Assembly: GCF_000739875.1 (NCBI RefSeq)
Contig: NZ_BBJR01000061.1
Coordinates: 1-37,329 of the forward strand
DNA: 37,329 nt
DNA from: Comamonas aquatica NBRC 14918
GTDB lineage: Bacteria; Pseudomonadota; Gammaproteobacteria; Burkholderiales; Burkholderiaceae_C
Direction: 5' to 3'
The translations under genes and the position numbers were made by a program. Positions 17,029-24,910 of the stretch are shown piece after piece (within the stretch, counting starts at the first letter, position 1; every line of letters starts with the position of its first letter). The notes beneath the pieces were generated by a model. The model did no database searches, had not been told where the DNA came from, and saw nothing but the letters and a program-made list of their open reading frames with translations.

Positions 17029-20000
17029 TCAGGCCCGGTGCTGGGCGCCGGGCTGCGGGGCCTGCCACTGCTGCATCAGGCCCTGCCATTTGCTGCGCGC
17101 CGCTGCCAGGTGGCGCTCCTTCACGTGGCCGTAACCGCGGATGTCCTCGGGGATGCGCGCAATCTGCACCGCCAGCTCCAGCTTGTCGGCCGTCAACTGC
17201 GGCAGCAGCTGCGTGATGCAGTCGCGGTACTCAACGATCAGCGCCCGCTCGGTCCGGCGCTCGGCCGTGCGGCCAAACAGGTCCAGCGGGGTGCCACGCA
17301 GCCCCTTGAGCTTGGCCAGCACGCCGAACGCGCTGCGGATCCAGGGCTGGTAGGACTTTTTCACCAGGTGGCCCTGAGCGTCTTTGGCGGCCGACAGCGG
17401 GGGCGCCAGGTGGTGCACCAGCTTGTAGTCACCGTCGAACATGTCGGCGATCTTGGCGGTGAAGGCCGGGTCGGTGTGCAGGCGTGCCACCTCGTACTCG
17501 TCCTTGTACGCCATCAGCTTGAACAGGTAGCGGGCCACGGCCTCGGTCAGCCGGGTGGAGCTGCCCAGCCGCCCTTCCGCCGCCTGCACCTGGTCCACGA
17601 AGCTGCGGTACTGCGCCGCATAGGCCGCGTTCTGGTAGCCCGTCAGGAACTGCTCGCGCTGGGCCACCAGCTCCTGCAGGCCGGTCTTCTTCACGAACTG
17701 GATGACCTGGGCCGTGCGGTACAGGGCCTCGACCTCGGCCAGGTTGTGGGCGCAGCGGCGCCCCCACTCGAAGGCGGCCTGGTTGTTGGCCACCTGCACG
17801 CCGTTGAGTTCCATGGCGCGCATCAGCGCGGCGCGGGTCAGTGGCACCCGGCCCTTTTGCCAGGCATAGCCCAGCATCAGCGGGTTGGTGTAGATGCTGT
17901 CACCCAGCAACTGCACGGCGGCCTGCTCGGCGTCAAAGCAGCCGACCAGACCCGGGCCCACGGCCCCGGCGATCGCCGCCTCGCAGCTGCCGCCGGGGAA
18001 TTGCCAGTCGGGGTTGTGCACGAACGCCGCTGTGGGCGTGCCGTGGCTGTTCAGCGCCACGAAGGTGCGGCCGTTCTGCATGACCGCCAGCGAGGCCTTG
18101 TTGGCCGCCACGATGGGGTCGCAGCCGATCACCAGGTCGGCCTTGGCCATGTCGACCTTGGTGGTGTAGATGGCCTCGGGGCGGTTGGCGATCTGGATGT
18201 GGCTCCAGGTGGCGCCGCCCTTTTGCGCCAGCCCGCCGGCGTCCTGCGTGATCACGCCCTTGCCCTCCAGGTGCGCGGCCATGCCCAGCAGGGAGCCGAT
18301 GGTGATCACGCCGGTGCCGCCGACACCGCCGACCACGATGCCCCAGGCGGTGTCGGCCTTGGGCAGCTGGGGTTCGGGGATGGCGGGCAAGGACGACAGA
18401 TCGCCCTTCTTCTCCTTCTTGGGCTTCTTCAAGGTCCCGCCTTCGACGGTGACGAAGCTGGGGCAGAAGCCGTTGACGCAGGAATAGTCCTTGTTGCAGG
18501 TGTTCTGGTTGATGCGGCGCTTGCGCCCGAACGGGGTTTCCACGGGCTCCACCGACAGGCAGTTGGATTGCACCGAGCAGTCGCCGCAGCCCTCGCAGAC
18601 CAGCTCGTTGATGACCACGGTCTTGTCGGGCGTGGCCAGCGTGCCGCGCTTGCGGCGGCGGCGCTTTTCGGTGGCGCAGGTCTGGTCGTAGATGATGGCC
18701 GTGCAGCCGGGGATGGCGCGGAACTCGCGCTGGATGCGGTCCAGCTCGTCGCGGTGGAACACTTCGATGCCGGCCGGCAGGTCGTTGATCAGCTCCTGGT
18801 GCTGGGCACGCGCCGGGTTGGCGTCGATGTGGTGCGTGCGGCCATGGTATTTGCTGGGGTCGTCGGTCACCACCACCAGCTTGACCACGCCCTCGGCGCG
18901 CAGGCTGTGCGCGATCTGCGCCACGGAGTGGCCCTCGGGCCGCTCGCCCACGGTCTGGCCGCCGGTCATGGCCACGGCGTCGTTGTACAGGATCTTGTAG
19001 GTGATGTTCACCCCGGCCGCAATGCTCTGGCGGATGGCCAGCAGCCCGCTGTGGAAGTAGGTGCCGTCGCCCAGGTTGGCAAACACATGGGCTTCCTGCG
19101 TGAAGGGCGACTGGCCAACCCAGGTCACGCCCTCGCCGCCCATCTGTGTGAAGGTGCTGGTGTTGCGGTCAGGCATCCAGGTGGTCATGTAGTGGCAGCC
19201 AATGCCGGCCACGGCGCGCGAGCCTTCGGGCACGCGGGTGCTGGTGTTGTGCGGGCAGCCGCTGCAGAACCAGGGCGTGCGGTCATTGCCGCCAGCAGGC
19301 AGCTCGGCCAGGGCCCGCTCGCGCGCGGCGATCACGGCCAGGCGCTGCTCCATGCGCGCCTCGATGTCGGCCGGCACGCCCAGCTTCTTCAGGCGCTTGG
19401 CAATGGCCTGGGCAATGATGGCCGGCGTCAGGTCGGCCTTGGGGCGCAGCAGCCAGTTCTGGCTGGGGTTGGGCATGCTCCATTCGCCGCCGGAGTCGTC
19501 GCCGGGCTGCTCGTCGAACTTGCCCAGCACGTTGGGGCGCACGTCGGGCCGCCAGTTGTAGAGCTCTTCCTTGAGCTGGTATTCGATGACCTGGCGCTTT
19601 TCCTCGACCACCAGGATTTCCTGCAGGCCCTGGGCGAAGTCGCGGGTGATCGACGCCTCCAGCGGCCAGACCACGTTCACCTTGTGCACGCGGATGCCCA
19701 GCTGGCGGCAGACCGCATCGTCCAACCCCAGGTCGACCAGGGCCTGGCGCATGTCGTTGTAGGCCTTGCCGCTGGCGATCAGGCCAAAGCGATCGTTGGC
19801 GCCCTGCACCACGTTGTAGTTCAGCTTGTTGGCGCGCACATAGGCCAGCGCGGCGTACCACTTGTAGTCCATGAGCCGCGCTTCCTGCTCCAGCGGCGCA
19901 TCGGGCCAGCGGATGTGCAGGCCGCCGGGCGGCATCTGGAAGTCTTCGGGCAGGACGATGTTCACGCGGTCCGGATCGACGGCAATGCTGGCCGAGGACT

Positions 20001-20652
20001 CCACCACCTCCTGGATGGTCTTCATGCCCGACCACAGGCCCGAGAAGCGGCTCATGGCGAAGGCGTGCAGCCCCATGTCCAGGATGTCCTGCACATTGCT
20101 GGGGAAGAACACCGGCGTGCCGCAGGCCTTGAAGATGTGGTCGCTCTGGTGGGCAGCGGTGCTGCTCTTGCTGATGTGGTCGTCGCCCGCAATCGCGATC
20201 ACGCCGCCATGCTGGGCCGTGCCCGCCATGTTGGCGTGCTTGAACACGTCGGAGCAGCGGTCCACGCCCGGACCCTTGCCGTACCAGATGCCGAACACGC
20301 CGTCGTATTTCTTGGTCTGCGGGTACAGGTCCAGCTGCTGCGTGCCCCAGACGGCCGTGGCGGCCAGTTCCTCGTTGACGCCGGGCTGGAAGACGATGTG
20401 CTGGGCCTCCAGGTGCTTTTTGGCCGCCCACAGCGACTGGTCGTAGGTGCCCAGGGGCGAGCCCCGGTAGCCGCTGATGAAACCGGCGGTGTTCAGGCCG
20501 TGCTTGGCATCACGCTGGCGCTGCAGCATGGGCAGGCGCACCAGGGCCTGCACGCCACTCATGAAGGCGCGGCCGCGCTCCAGGGTGTATTTGTCATCGA
20601 GCGTGATGCTTTCCAGCGCCCGGCGGGTGACGTCGTCCAGCGGGGCGTTCAT
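17029..20652 (-). CDS. Fused indolepyruvate ferredoxin oxidoreductase family protein
   Basis: A 1207-residue cytoplasmic enzyme of the 2-oxoacid:ferredoxin oxidoreductase superfamily, which oxidatively decarboxylates aryl- or other 2-oxoacids to acyl-CoA with reduction of ferredoxin. Domains in order: an N-terminal pyrimidine/core domain (about 1-440), a TPP-binding region starting at WFCSGCPHNTST (Cys about 463 and 466) and running to about 620, then a ferredoxin-like [4Fe-4S] part (about 685-730: CEGCGDCSVQSNC and CNKDYSCVNGFC). A gamma-type domain begins VVGGVGGTGVITIG (about 770-950), and a C-terminal DUF6537-like region follows. It is thus the fused alpha-gamma form common in proteobacteria. 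ATG 20652 has AGGAGG six bases upstream and overlaps the stop of a short upstream ORF (ATGA). An Lrp regulator is divergent, suggesting control by amino acids. The substrate is inferred. Confidence 0.93.
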   Translation of the reverse strand: MNAPLDDVTRRALESITLDDKYTLERGRAFMSGVQALVRLPMLQRQRDAKHGLNTAGFISGYRGSPLGTYDQSLWAAKKHLEAQHIVFQPGVNEELAATAVWGTQQLDLYPQTKKYDGVFGIWYGKGPGVDRCSDVFKHANMAGTAQHGGVIAIAGDDHISKSSTAAHQSDHIFKACGTPVFFPSNVQDILDMGLHAFAMSRFSGLWSGMKTIQEVVESSASIAVDPDRVNIVLPEDFQMPPGGLHIRWPDAPLEQEARLMDYKWYAALAYVRANKLNYNVVQGANDRFGLIASGKAYNDMRQALVDLGLDDAVCRQLGIRVHKVNVVWPLEASITRDFAQGLQEILVVEEKRQVIEYQLKEELYNWRPDVRPNVLGKFDEQPGDDSGGEWSMPNPSQNWLLRPKADLTPAIIAQAIAKRLKKLGVPADIEARMEQRLAVIAARERALAELPAGGNDRTPWFCSGCPHNTSTRVPEGSRAVAGIGCHYMTTWMPDRNTSTFTQMGGEGVTWVGQSPFTQEAHVFANLGDGTYFHSGLLAIRQSIAAGVNITYKILYNDAVAMTGGQTVGERPEGHSVAQIAHSLRAEGVVKLVVVTDDPSKYHGRTHHIDANPARAQHQELINDLPAGIEVFHRDELDRIQREFRAIPGCTAIIYDQTCATEKRRRRKRGTLATPDKTVVINELVCEGCGDCSVQSNCLSVEPVETPFGRKRRINQNTCNKDYSCVNGFCPSFVTVEGGTLKKPKKEKKGDLSSLPAIPEPQLPKADTAWGIVVGGVGGTGVITIGSLLGMAAHLEGKGVITQDAGGLAQKGGATWSHIQIANRPEAIYTTKVDMAKADLVIGCDPIVAANKASLAVMQNGRTFVALNSHGTPTAAFVHNPDWQFPGGSCEAAIAGAVGPGLVGCFDAEQAAVQLLGDSIYTNPLMLGYAWQKGRVPLTRAALMRAMELNGVQVANNQAAFEWGRRCAHNLAEVEALYRTAQVIQFVKKTGLQELVAQREQFLTGYQNAAYAAQYRSFVDQVQAAEGRLGSSTRLTEAVARYLFKLMAYKDEYEVARLHTDPAFTAKIADMFDGDYKLVHHLAPPLSAAKDAQGHLVKKSYQPWIRSAFGVLAKLKGLRGTPLDLFGRTAERRTERALIVEYRDCITQLLPQLTADKLELAVQIARIPEDIRGYGHVKERHLAAARSKWQGLMQQWQAPQPGAQHRA

Positions 20653-20783
20653 TGCACACCTCCTGCGCAGGGGTGTGCACCGTGGTGCCATAGGTCGCCA
20701 AAGCGGGCGGGGGCGTGCGCGCGCAGCGCGACGTCATTGCGTGGGGCCTTCATCTGTGTCTCCTGGTGTGAGGCCTGGCTCAT
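20649..20783 (-). CDS. Candidate 44-residue leader ORF coupled to the oxidoreductase
   Basis: A short frame not in the longer-ORF set. ATG 20783 has AAGAGG six bases upstream. A second in-frame ATG at 20753 also has a strong site (AGGAG, six bases). The peptide begins MSQASHQETQMKAPRNDVAL and ends HPCAGGVQ. Its TGA overlaps the oxidoreductase ATG (ATGA), so translation of the large gene would be coupled to it, and the oxidoreductase Shine-Dalgarno site lies inside its last codons. Most codons end in G or C, as in the neighbouring genes. No signal peptide or TM segment is seen and I know no homologue. It may be a regulatory leader or a small subunit; chance cannot be excluded. Confidence 0.5.
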   Translation of the reverse strand: MSQASHQETQMKAPRNDVALRAHAPARFGDLWHHGAHPCAGGVQ

Positions 20784-20879
20784 GACCGGCCTCTTCTTGT
20801 GTCTGTGTCGATGACGTGAATCAAGTGTAGAAGTCCCGTTCGGGTAAGTGATTGCTTTTTTTGCCCTTCAAATCCACTA

Positions 20880-20900
20880 TTGAGCAAGAATCTTGCTCAA
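20880..20900. promoter_or_regulatory. 21-bp palindrome, likely operator of the Lrp regulator
   Basis: TTGAGCAAG-AAT-CTTGCTCAA is a perfect 9-bp inverted repeat with a 3-base centre, an odd-centred layout as in Lrp/AsnC sites. It lies 12 bases before the regulator GTG and about 100 bases before the divergent 44-codon ORF start. Autoregulation and control of the oxidoreductase are inferred from position. It could also form a hairpin in the regulator mRNA leader. Confidence 0.65.
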
Positions 20901-20912
20901 ACAAGGGTTAAC

Positions 20913-21395
20913 GTGAATCAATTGGACAAATTTGACCTGGCCATCCTGACCCACCTGCAGGCCGACGGACGCCTCACCAACGCCGAGCTGGCGCAGCGCG
21001 TCGGCCTGTCCGCCGCCCCCTGCTGGCGCCGTGTGCGGGCGCTGGAGGCGGCCGGCTACATCCTGGGCTACCACGCTGCCATCGATCGCCACAAGATCGG
21101 CCTGGGCGTGCTGGCCTTTGTGCGCATCGATGCGGAAATCAGCTCCGGCGCCCGCACGCGCGAGATGGAAGAGGCGATTCGCGCCATCCCGGAGGTGGTG
21201 ACCTGCCACTACATCAGCGGCAAGGGCATGTTCGAGCTGCAGGTGGTGGCCAAGGACCTGGAGAGCTTTTCGCAGTTCACGCGCCGCGTGCTGCTGAACC
21301 TGCCGAACGTGAAGGACATGCACACCAGCTTTTCGCTGGGCGAGGTCAAGGCCAGCCCCGTCTGGCCAATGCCCCCCGTGCCCTCCGGGCTATAG
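20913..21395 (+). CDS. Lrp/AsnC family transcriptional regulator
   Basis: A 160-residue DNA-binding regulator of the feast/famine family, which forms dimers and octamers and usually senses an amino acid. The N-terminal winged HTH is LDKFDLAILTHLQADGRLTN...ELAQRVGLSAAPCWRRVRAL (about 3-52). The C-terminal RAM (AsnC ligand-binding) domain covers about 65-145, with VTCHYISGKGMFELQVVAKD. GTG 20913 was chosen because AAGGG precedes it by 5 bases; a TTG at 20880 is in frame but lies in the palindromic operator. It is divergent from the oxidoreductase gene, its probable target. The MFS gene starts 43 bases after its stop. Confidence 0.93.
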   Translation: MNQLDKFDLAILTHLQADGRLTNAELAQRVGLSAAPCWRRVRALEAAGYILGYHAAIDRHKIGLGVLAFVRIDAEISSGARTREMEEAIRAIPEVVTCHYISGKGMFELQVVAKDLESFSQFTRRVLLNLPNVKDMHTSFSLGEVKASPVWPMPPVPSGL

Positions 21396-21438
21396 CGCCC
21401 CAGGGCTTGGACCCTGTCCAAACCTGGACTGCAAGAAA

Positions 21439-23127
21439 ATGCCGCTGCCGCGACAATCGCCGGTGATGCCAGACCACCAAGCCCCTCCGTCGCACACGCC
21501 CCAGCCGGGGCGGATTCTTGAAGAACCGGGTGCCACGCCCAGCACGCAGGCTGCCAAGCCCGTGTCCACCTGGGCGCCGCTGGCGGCCTCGCCCAGCTTC
21601 CGCATGCTCTGGGGCGTCACGCTGGCCGCCAACATCTGCATGTGGATGAACGATGTGGCCGCAGCCTGGATGATGACCTCGCTGACCACCTCGCCGGTGC
21701 TGGTGGCCCTGGTGCAGACGGCGTCCACGCTGCCGGTCTTTTTGCTGGGCCTGCCCAGCGGCGCGCTGGCCGACATCCTGGACCGCCGCCGCTACGTGAT
21801 TGCCACGCAGTTCCTGGTGGCCACGGTGGCGGTGCTGCTGTGCATCACCGTGGCCATGGGCTGGATGACGGCGCCGCTGCTGCTGGCCCTCACGTTTGCC
21901 AACGGCATCGGCACGGCCATGCGCTGGCCGGTGTTCTCGGCCCTGCTGCCGGAGATGGTCAGCAAGTCCCACCTGCCCTCGGCCATGGCCCTCAACGGCG
22001 TGGCCATGAACGCCTCGCGCATCATCGGCCCGCTGGTGGCCGGCGGCATCATCGCCAGCCTGGGCAGCGCCTGGGTGTTTGTGCTGAATGCCGTGCTGTC
22101 CATCATCTCGGGCATCGTGCTGGTGCGCTGGAAGCGCCACCAGCCCGAGAACCCGCTGGGCCGCGAGCGCCTGCACAGCGCCATGCGCGTGGGCCTGCAG
22201 TTCGTCAAGGAATCGCCGCGCATGCGCGCCGTGATCGCGCGCACCGTGGCTTTCTTTTTCATGTCCACGGCCATCATGGCGCTGCTGCCGCTGACGGCCC
22301 AGCGCTTCGAGGGGCACTTCGTCGGCGGCGCCGGCACCTTCACCATCCTGCTGGCCTCCATGGGCGCGGGCGCCATCGTCAGTGCCATGTTCCTGCCGCG
22401 CCTGCGCCAGGCGCTGGGCGAGAAGCTGGTCATCGTCGGCACCTGCACCATGGCGCTGGCCACCGTGGGCATCGCCCTGGTGCCGCACCTGCTGCTGGCC
22501 ATCGCCTGCATGATGGTCGCGGGCATGGCGCTGATCTCCACTGCCAACAGCCTGGGCGTGAAGGCCCAGATGGCCCTGCCCAACTGGGTGCGCGCGCGCG
22601 GCATGGCGGCCTACCAGATGTCCATCATGGGCGGCACGGCCATCGGCGCGGCGCTGTGGGGCAAGGTGGCCTCGCTGACCAGCGTGCCCACCAGCCTGCT
22701 GTGCGCCGCCGCCACCGGCGTGCTGGTGATGCTGCTGGTGCAGCGCCTGGTGACCGAGCGCCAGGCGCTGGAAGACCTGAGCCCCTCCAAGGCCTGGACA
22801 CCGCCCACGCACGACCAGCCCGAAAGCGGCCGCGTGGTGGTGCAGATCGAATACCGCATCAACCCGGCCAAGGCCAAGCGCTTTCGCACGCTGATGCAGG
22901 AAAGTCGCCGCAGCCGCCTGCGCCAGGGCGCCGTGGGCTGGAGCCTGCTGCACAGCATGGAGCAGCCCGAGCGCTATGTGGAGCAGATCGTGGACGAGTC
23001 CTGGACCGAGCACCTGCGCCGCTTCGAACGCGTCACGGCCGCCGACGTGGCCCTGCGCGAGCGCAAGCTGGCCTTCCACGTGCTGGACCAGCCGCCGCGC
23101 GTGAGCCGCTTTTTCGAAACCGACTGA
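21439..23127 (+). CDS. MFS_3 family exporter with C-terminal ABM-like domain
   Basis: A 562-residue inner-membrane transporter of the major facilitator superfamily, MFS_3 (EntS-like) group; the substrate is unknown. After a Pro-rich N-terminus (about 1-45), up to twelve TM segments lie between about 50 and 440. Family features include FRMLWGVTLAANICMWMNDV (56-75), the loop between helices 2 and 3 with GALADILDRRRYVIA, and RIIGPLVAGGIIA. The C-terminal soluble part (about 460-550: VVVQIEYRINPAKAKRF ... WTEHLRRFERVTAAD) resembles an antibiotic-biosynthesis-monooxygenase (ABM) ferredoxin-like fold, known for this subgroup. ATG 21439 was used; ATG 21466 is a close alternative, and neither has a strong ribosome-binding site. 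It follows the Lrp gene by 43 bases and may be co-transcribed. Confidence 0.88.
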   Translation: MPLPRQSPVMPDHQAPPSHTPQPGRILEEPGATPSTQAAKPVSTWAPLAASPSFRMLWGVTLAANICMWMNDVAAAWMMTSLTTSPVLVALVQTASTLPVFLLGLPSGALADILDRRRYVIATQFLVATVAVLLCITVAMGWMTAPLLLALTFANGIGTAMRWPVFSALLPEMVSKSHLPSAMALNGVAMNASRIIGPLVAGGIIASLGSAWVFVLNAVLSIISGIVLVRWKRHQPENPLGRERLHSAMRVGLQFVKESPRMRAVIARTVAFFFMSTAIMALLPLTAQRFEGHFVGGAGTFTILLASMGAGAIVSAMFLPRLRQALGEKLVIVGTCTMALATVGIALVPHLLLAIACMMVAGMALISTANSLGVKAQMALPNWVRARGMAAYQMSIMGGTAIGAALWGKVASLTSVPTSLLCAAATGVLVMLLVQRLVTERQALEDLSPSKAWTPPTHDQPESGRVVVQIEYRINPAKAKRFRTLMQESRRSRLRQGAVGWSLLHSMEQPERYVEQIVDESWTEHLRRFERVTAADVALRERKLAFHVLDQPPRVSRFFETD

Positions 23128-23220
23128 AGCGCACCCGGTCGCCCCTGCTGGCCCAGCAAGACACCAACGCCACCCGCGCTGCGCGGCGGGGCAGCAAGCT
23201 CGTACGGTGCCTGCCCGCCG

Positions 23221-23283
23221 GCTTGCGGCTTGCGGCTTGCGGCTTGCGGCTTGCGGCTTGCGGCTTGCGGCTTGCGGCTTGCG
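23221..23283. repeat. Heptanucleotide tandem repeat, nine copies
   Basis: The unit GCTTGCG is repeated nine times without interruption, 94 bases after the MFS stop and outside any gene. In one forward frame it would read as a repeating LAACGLR, but that frame is a shadow. The array is short and pure, so its copy number probably varies between strains. Confidence 0.95.
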
Positions 23284-23343
23284 GCGCCATCGTGACCACC
23301 TTCCTGCGGTGCGCATGGCCGCGCGCCGCGCTGGCGCGGCACA

Positions 23344-23365
23344 TAAAAGGCTGCCGAAGCAGCCT
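23344..23365 (-). terminator. Probable terminator downstream of mltA (minus strand)
   Basis: On the minus strand AGGCTGC-TTCG-GCAGCCT (23365-23348) is followed by TTTATG. The UUCG tetraloop makes the stem stable, but the T run is short. It lies 114 bases after the mltA stop, beyond palindromic element copy B. There is no corresponding signal on the plus strand for the MFS gene. Confidence 0.5.
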
Positions 23366-23386
23366 GGGTGCAGAGGGGGAAAGATT

Positions 23387-23483
23387 CGCAGAAATGAGAG
23401 CTGGCAGCGCTCATCCCACAATGCTTTCAAATACAAAACACCTTGAAAGTATCAGCAGACGAGCGCCAGCTGCTCTGTTTATT
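23387..23483 (-). repeat. Palindromic intergenic element, copy B
   Basis: It begins at the mltA stop codon on the minus strand. The outer arms AGAGC...CGCTC (near 23475-23457) and GAGCG...GCTCT (near 23416-23397) pair, with an inner CTTTCAA/TTGAAAG stem (23449-23443 with 23430-23424). The second half matches copy A (7543-7641) in order and sequence: TTTCAAGG, TTGAAA, GCGC, CAGCTCT, TTTCTG. No good T tract follows, so it is not an obvious terminator. Confidence 0.55.
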
Positions 23484-24654
23484 GCTGCGGCACCGGCAGG
23501 CCCTTGGGCCACAGCGCCCACAGCCGCAGCGGCTGCTTGATGCGCCCGGCCAGATCCCCGGCGCTCTTGCCCCAGCCCATGAAATAGTCGGCCCGCACCG
23601 CGCCCACGATGGCGCTGCCCGTGTCCTGCGCCATCACCAGGCGCTTGTACTCCACCTCCATGCCCTTGGAATACAGCCACACCGGCGTGCCATAGGGGAT
23701 GCTGCCGCGGTCCACCGCGATGGAGCGCCCCGGCGTCAGCGGCACGCCCTGCGCGCCCTTGGGGCCGAAGGCCGCGTCCAGGCCCTCCAGCGGCTCTTCC
23801 TTGAAGAACACATAGCGCGGGTTGCTCCACAGCATTTCCTGCACCCGCCCCGGGTTCGCAGCAATCCAGGCACTGATGCCGGGCCAGCTGGCGTCGGTGA
23901 TCAGGCCCCGGTCCAGCAGCCAGCGGCCCACGCTCTTGTAGGGTTGGTCGTTGGTGCCCGCATACGCCAGACGGATCTGGCGCACGCTGCCATCGGGCTC
24001 GGTGATGCGCAGCCGGCCCGAGCCCTGGATGTGCAGCACCAGGGCCTCGACCGGGTCGTTCAGCCAGGCGATCTCGCGCCCGGCCAGCGCGGCCTGGGCC
24101 TCCGGCAACGTCTCGATCTGCTGGCGCGTGTACCAGGGCTTGCGTGTGCCCAAGCTCTGCGGCGTGCGGTACAGCGGGATGTTGAACTCGGCCGTGCGCA
24201 CGCGCGAGCCGACCATCTCGGGCTCGTAGTACGAGGTCAGCATGCCTTCCGAGCGACCATCCAGCGACTCCACGCGGTATGGCTGCAACTGCGTCTGCAG
24301 CCAGTGGCGCTGCTCGGCCGGGCTGGCAATGCTCAGGCGGCGCACGTCCTTGCACAGGCCCGCCAGGGCGGCGTGGGGCCGCTCGCAGTTGCGCAGCCAG
24401 GCGTTCCAGGCTTCGTGCAGCGCGTCGTCGTCAAAGCCCGGCAGCTCCGCCCAGCGCACCGGCAGCCAGCGGCTCTTGGCGCGCAGCGAAGGGGGCCCCA
24501 GCGGGGCCGTGTCGATGACCGCACCCGTGGGAAAACTGGTGCTCGGACCGCCTGGGGACGTGGAAGCAGGGGGAACGCGGGGGCCGGAGGAGCAGGCGGC
24601 GAGGGTGCCTACAATCAGCGCCATCGACACACGAAGCAGGAGAGATACGGTCAT
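23479..24654 (-). CDS. mltA: Membrane-bound lytic murein transglycosylase A
   Basis: Cleaves the MurNAc-GlcNAc bond of peptidoglycan, forming 1,6-anhydro-MurNAc, at the inner face of the outer membrane. The 391-residue lipoprotein has lipobox LAAC (Cys about 21). The MltA domain (about 130-300) contains GMLTSYYEPEMVGS, PLYRTP and LVLHIQGSGRLR. The C-terminal 3D domain holds YVFFKEEPLEGLDAAFG, LTPGRSIAVDR and MAQDTGSAIVGAVRADYFMG, whose Asp residues include the catalytic one. ATG 24654 gives a proper signal peptide with an Arg; its CAT overlaps the start codon of the plus-strand small protein gene. A Met ten residues later would shorten the signal to a very short hydrophobic run. The ribosome-binding site is weak. 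Confidence 0.93.
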   Translation of the reverse strand: MTVSLLLRVSMALIVGTLAACSSGPRVPPASTSPGGPSTSFPTGAVIDTAPLGPPSLRAKSRWLPVRWAELPGFDDDALHEAWNAWLRNCERPHAALAGLCKDVRRLSIASPAEQRHWLQTQLQPYRVESLDGRSEGMLTSYYEPEMVGSRVRTAEFNIPLYRTPQSLGTRKPWYTRQQIETLPEAQAALAGREIAWLNDPVEALVLHIQGSGRLRITEPDGSVRQIRLAYAGTNDQPYKSVGRWLLDRGLITDASWPGISAWIAANPGRVQEMLWSNPRYVFFKEEPLEGLDAAFGPKGAQGVPLTPGRSIAVDRGSIPYGTPVWLYSKGMEVEYKRLVMAQDTGSAIVGAVRADYFMGWGKSAGDLAGRIKQPLRLWALWPKGLPVPQQ

Positions 24655-24781
24655 GGGCCTGATTTTGCTTGAAGCTTTGCTAGCTTTGGTGATTTTGCTG
24701 GGCATTGTCTGGTGGACCATGTTCCAGGGTCGCAGCAAAGGGGAACTGCCCCCCCAGGACGCCCCCCGCGACCCGCACTGA
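24653..24781 (+). CDS. Small single-TM membrane protein (42 residues)
   Basis: A short gene with a strong AGGAGA site (24638-24643) ten bases before ATG 24653. The peptide begins MGLILLEALLALVILLGIVW, has a TM helix at about residues 2-22 followed by WTMFQGRSKG, and ends in a Pro/Asp-rich hydrophilic tail. The positive residues after the helix suggest an N-out, C-in topology. Function is unknown. Its ATG overlaps the mltA ATG of the other strand by two bases, so the two genes face away from each other with overlapping 5' ends. The OmpA-like gene follows 129 bases later on the same strand. I believe it is a real gene because of the ribosome-binding site and membrane character. Confidence 0.7.
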   Translation: MGLILLEALLALVILLGIVWWTMFQGRSKGELPPQDAPRDPH

Positions 24782-24910
24782 GGCCGCGCCGCAAGGGCAA
24801 ATTCCTACGCTCGGCATCTGGCGTGACCGATAGACCTGGTCGTGGCGATTCGCACAATGGTCCCACGCACGGCGCGACACCGCCGTGCCACCATGAAAAG
24901 GAATACAACC

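Noticed and set aside
16579-20814. A 1411-codon plus-strand open frame across the oxidoreductase gene
   Set aside because: It is His/Gln/Gly-rich antisense of a clearly homologous enzyme; long antisense frames are expected in high-GC DNA with strong third-position bias.
23221-23283. Possible CRISPR-like array
   Set aside because: Units are 7 bases and contiguous, with no spacers.
21346-23436. A 696-codon minus-strand frame including repeating RKPQAAS residues
   Set aside because: The repeat residues come from the heptanucleotide array and the rest is antisense to the MFS gene.
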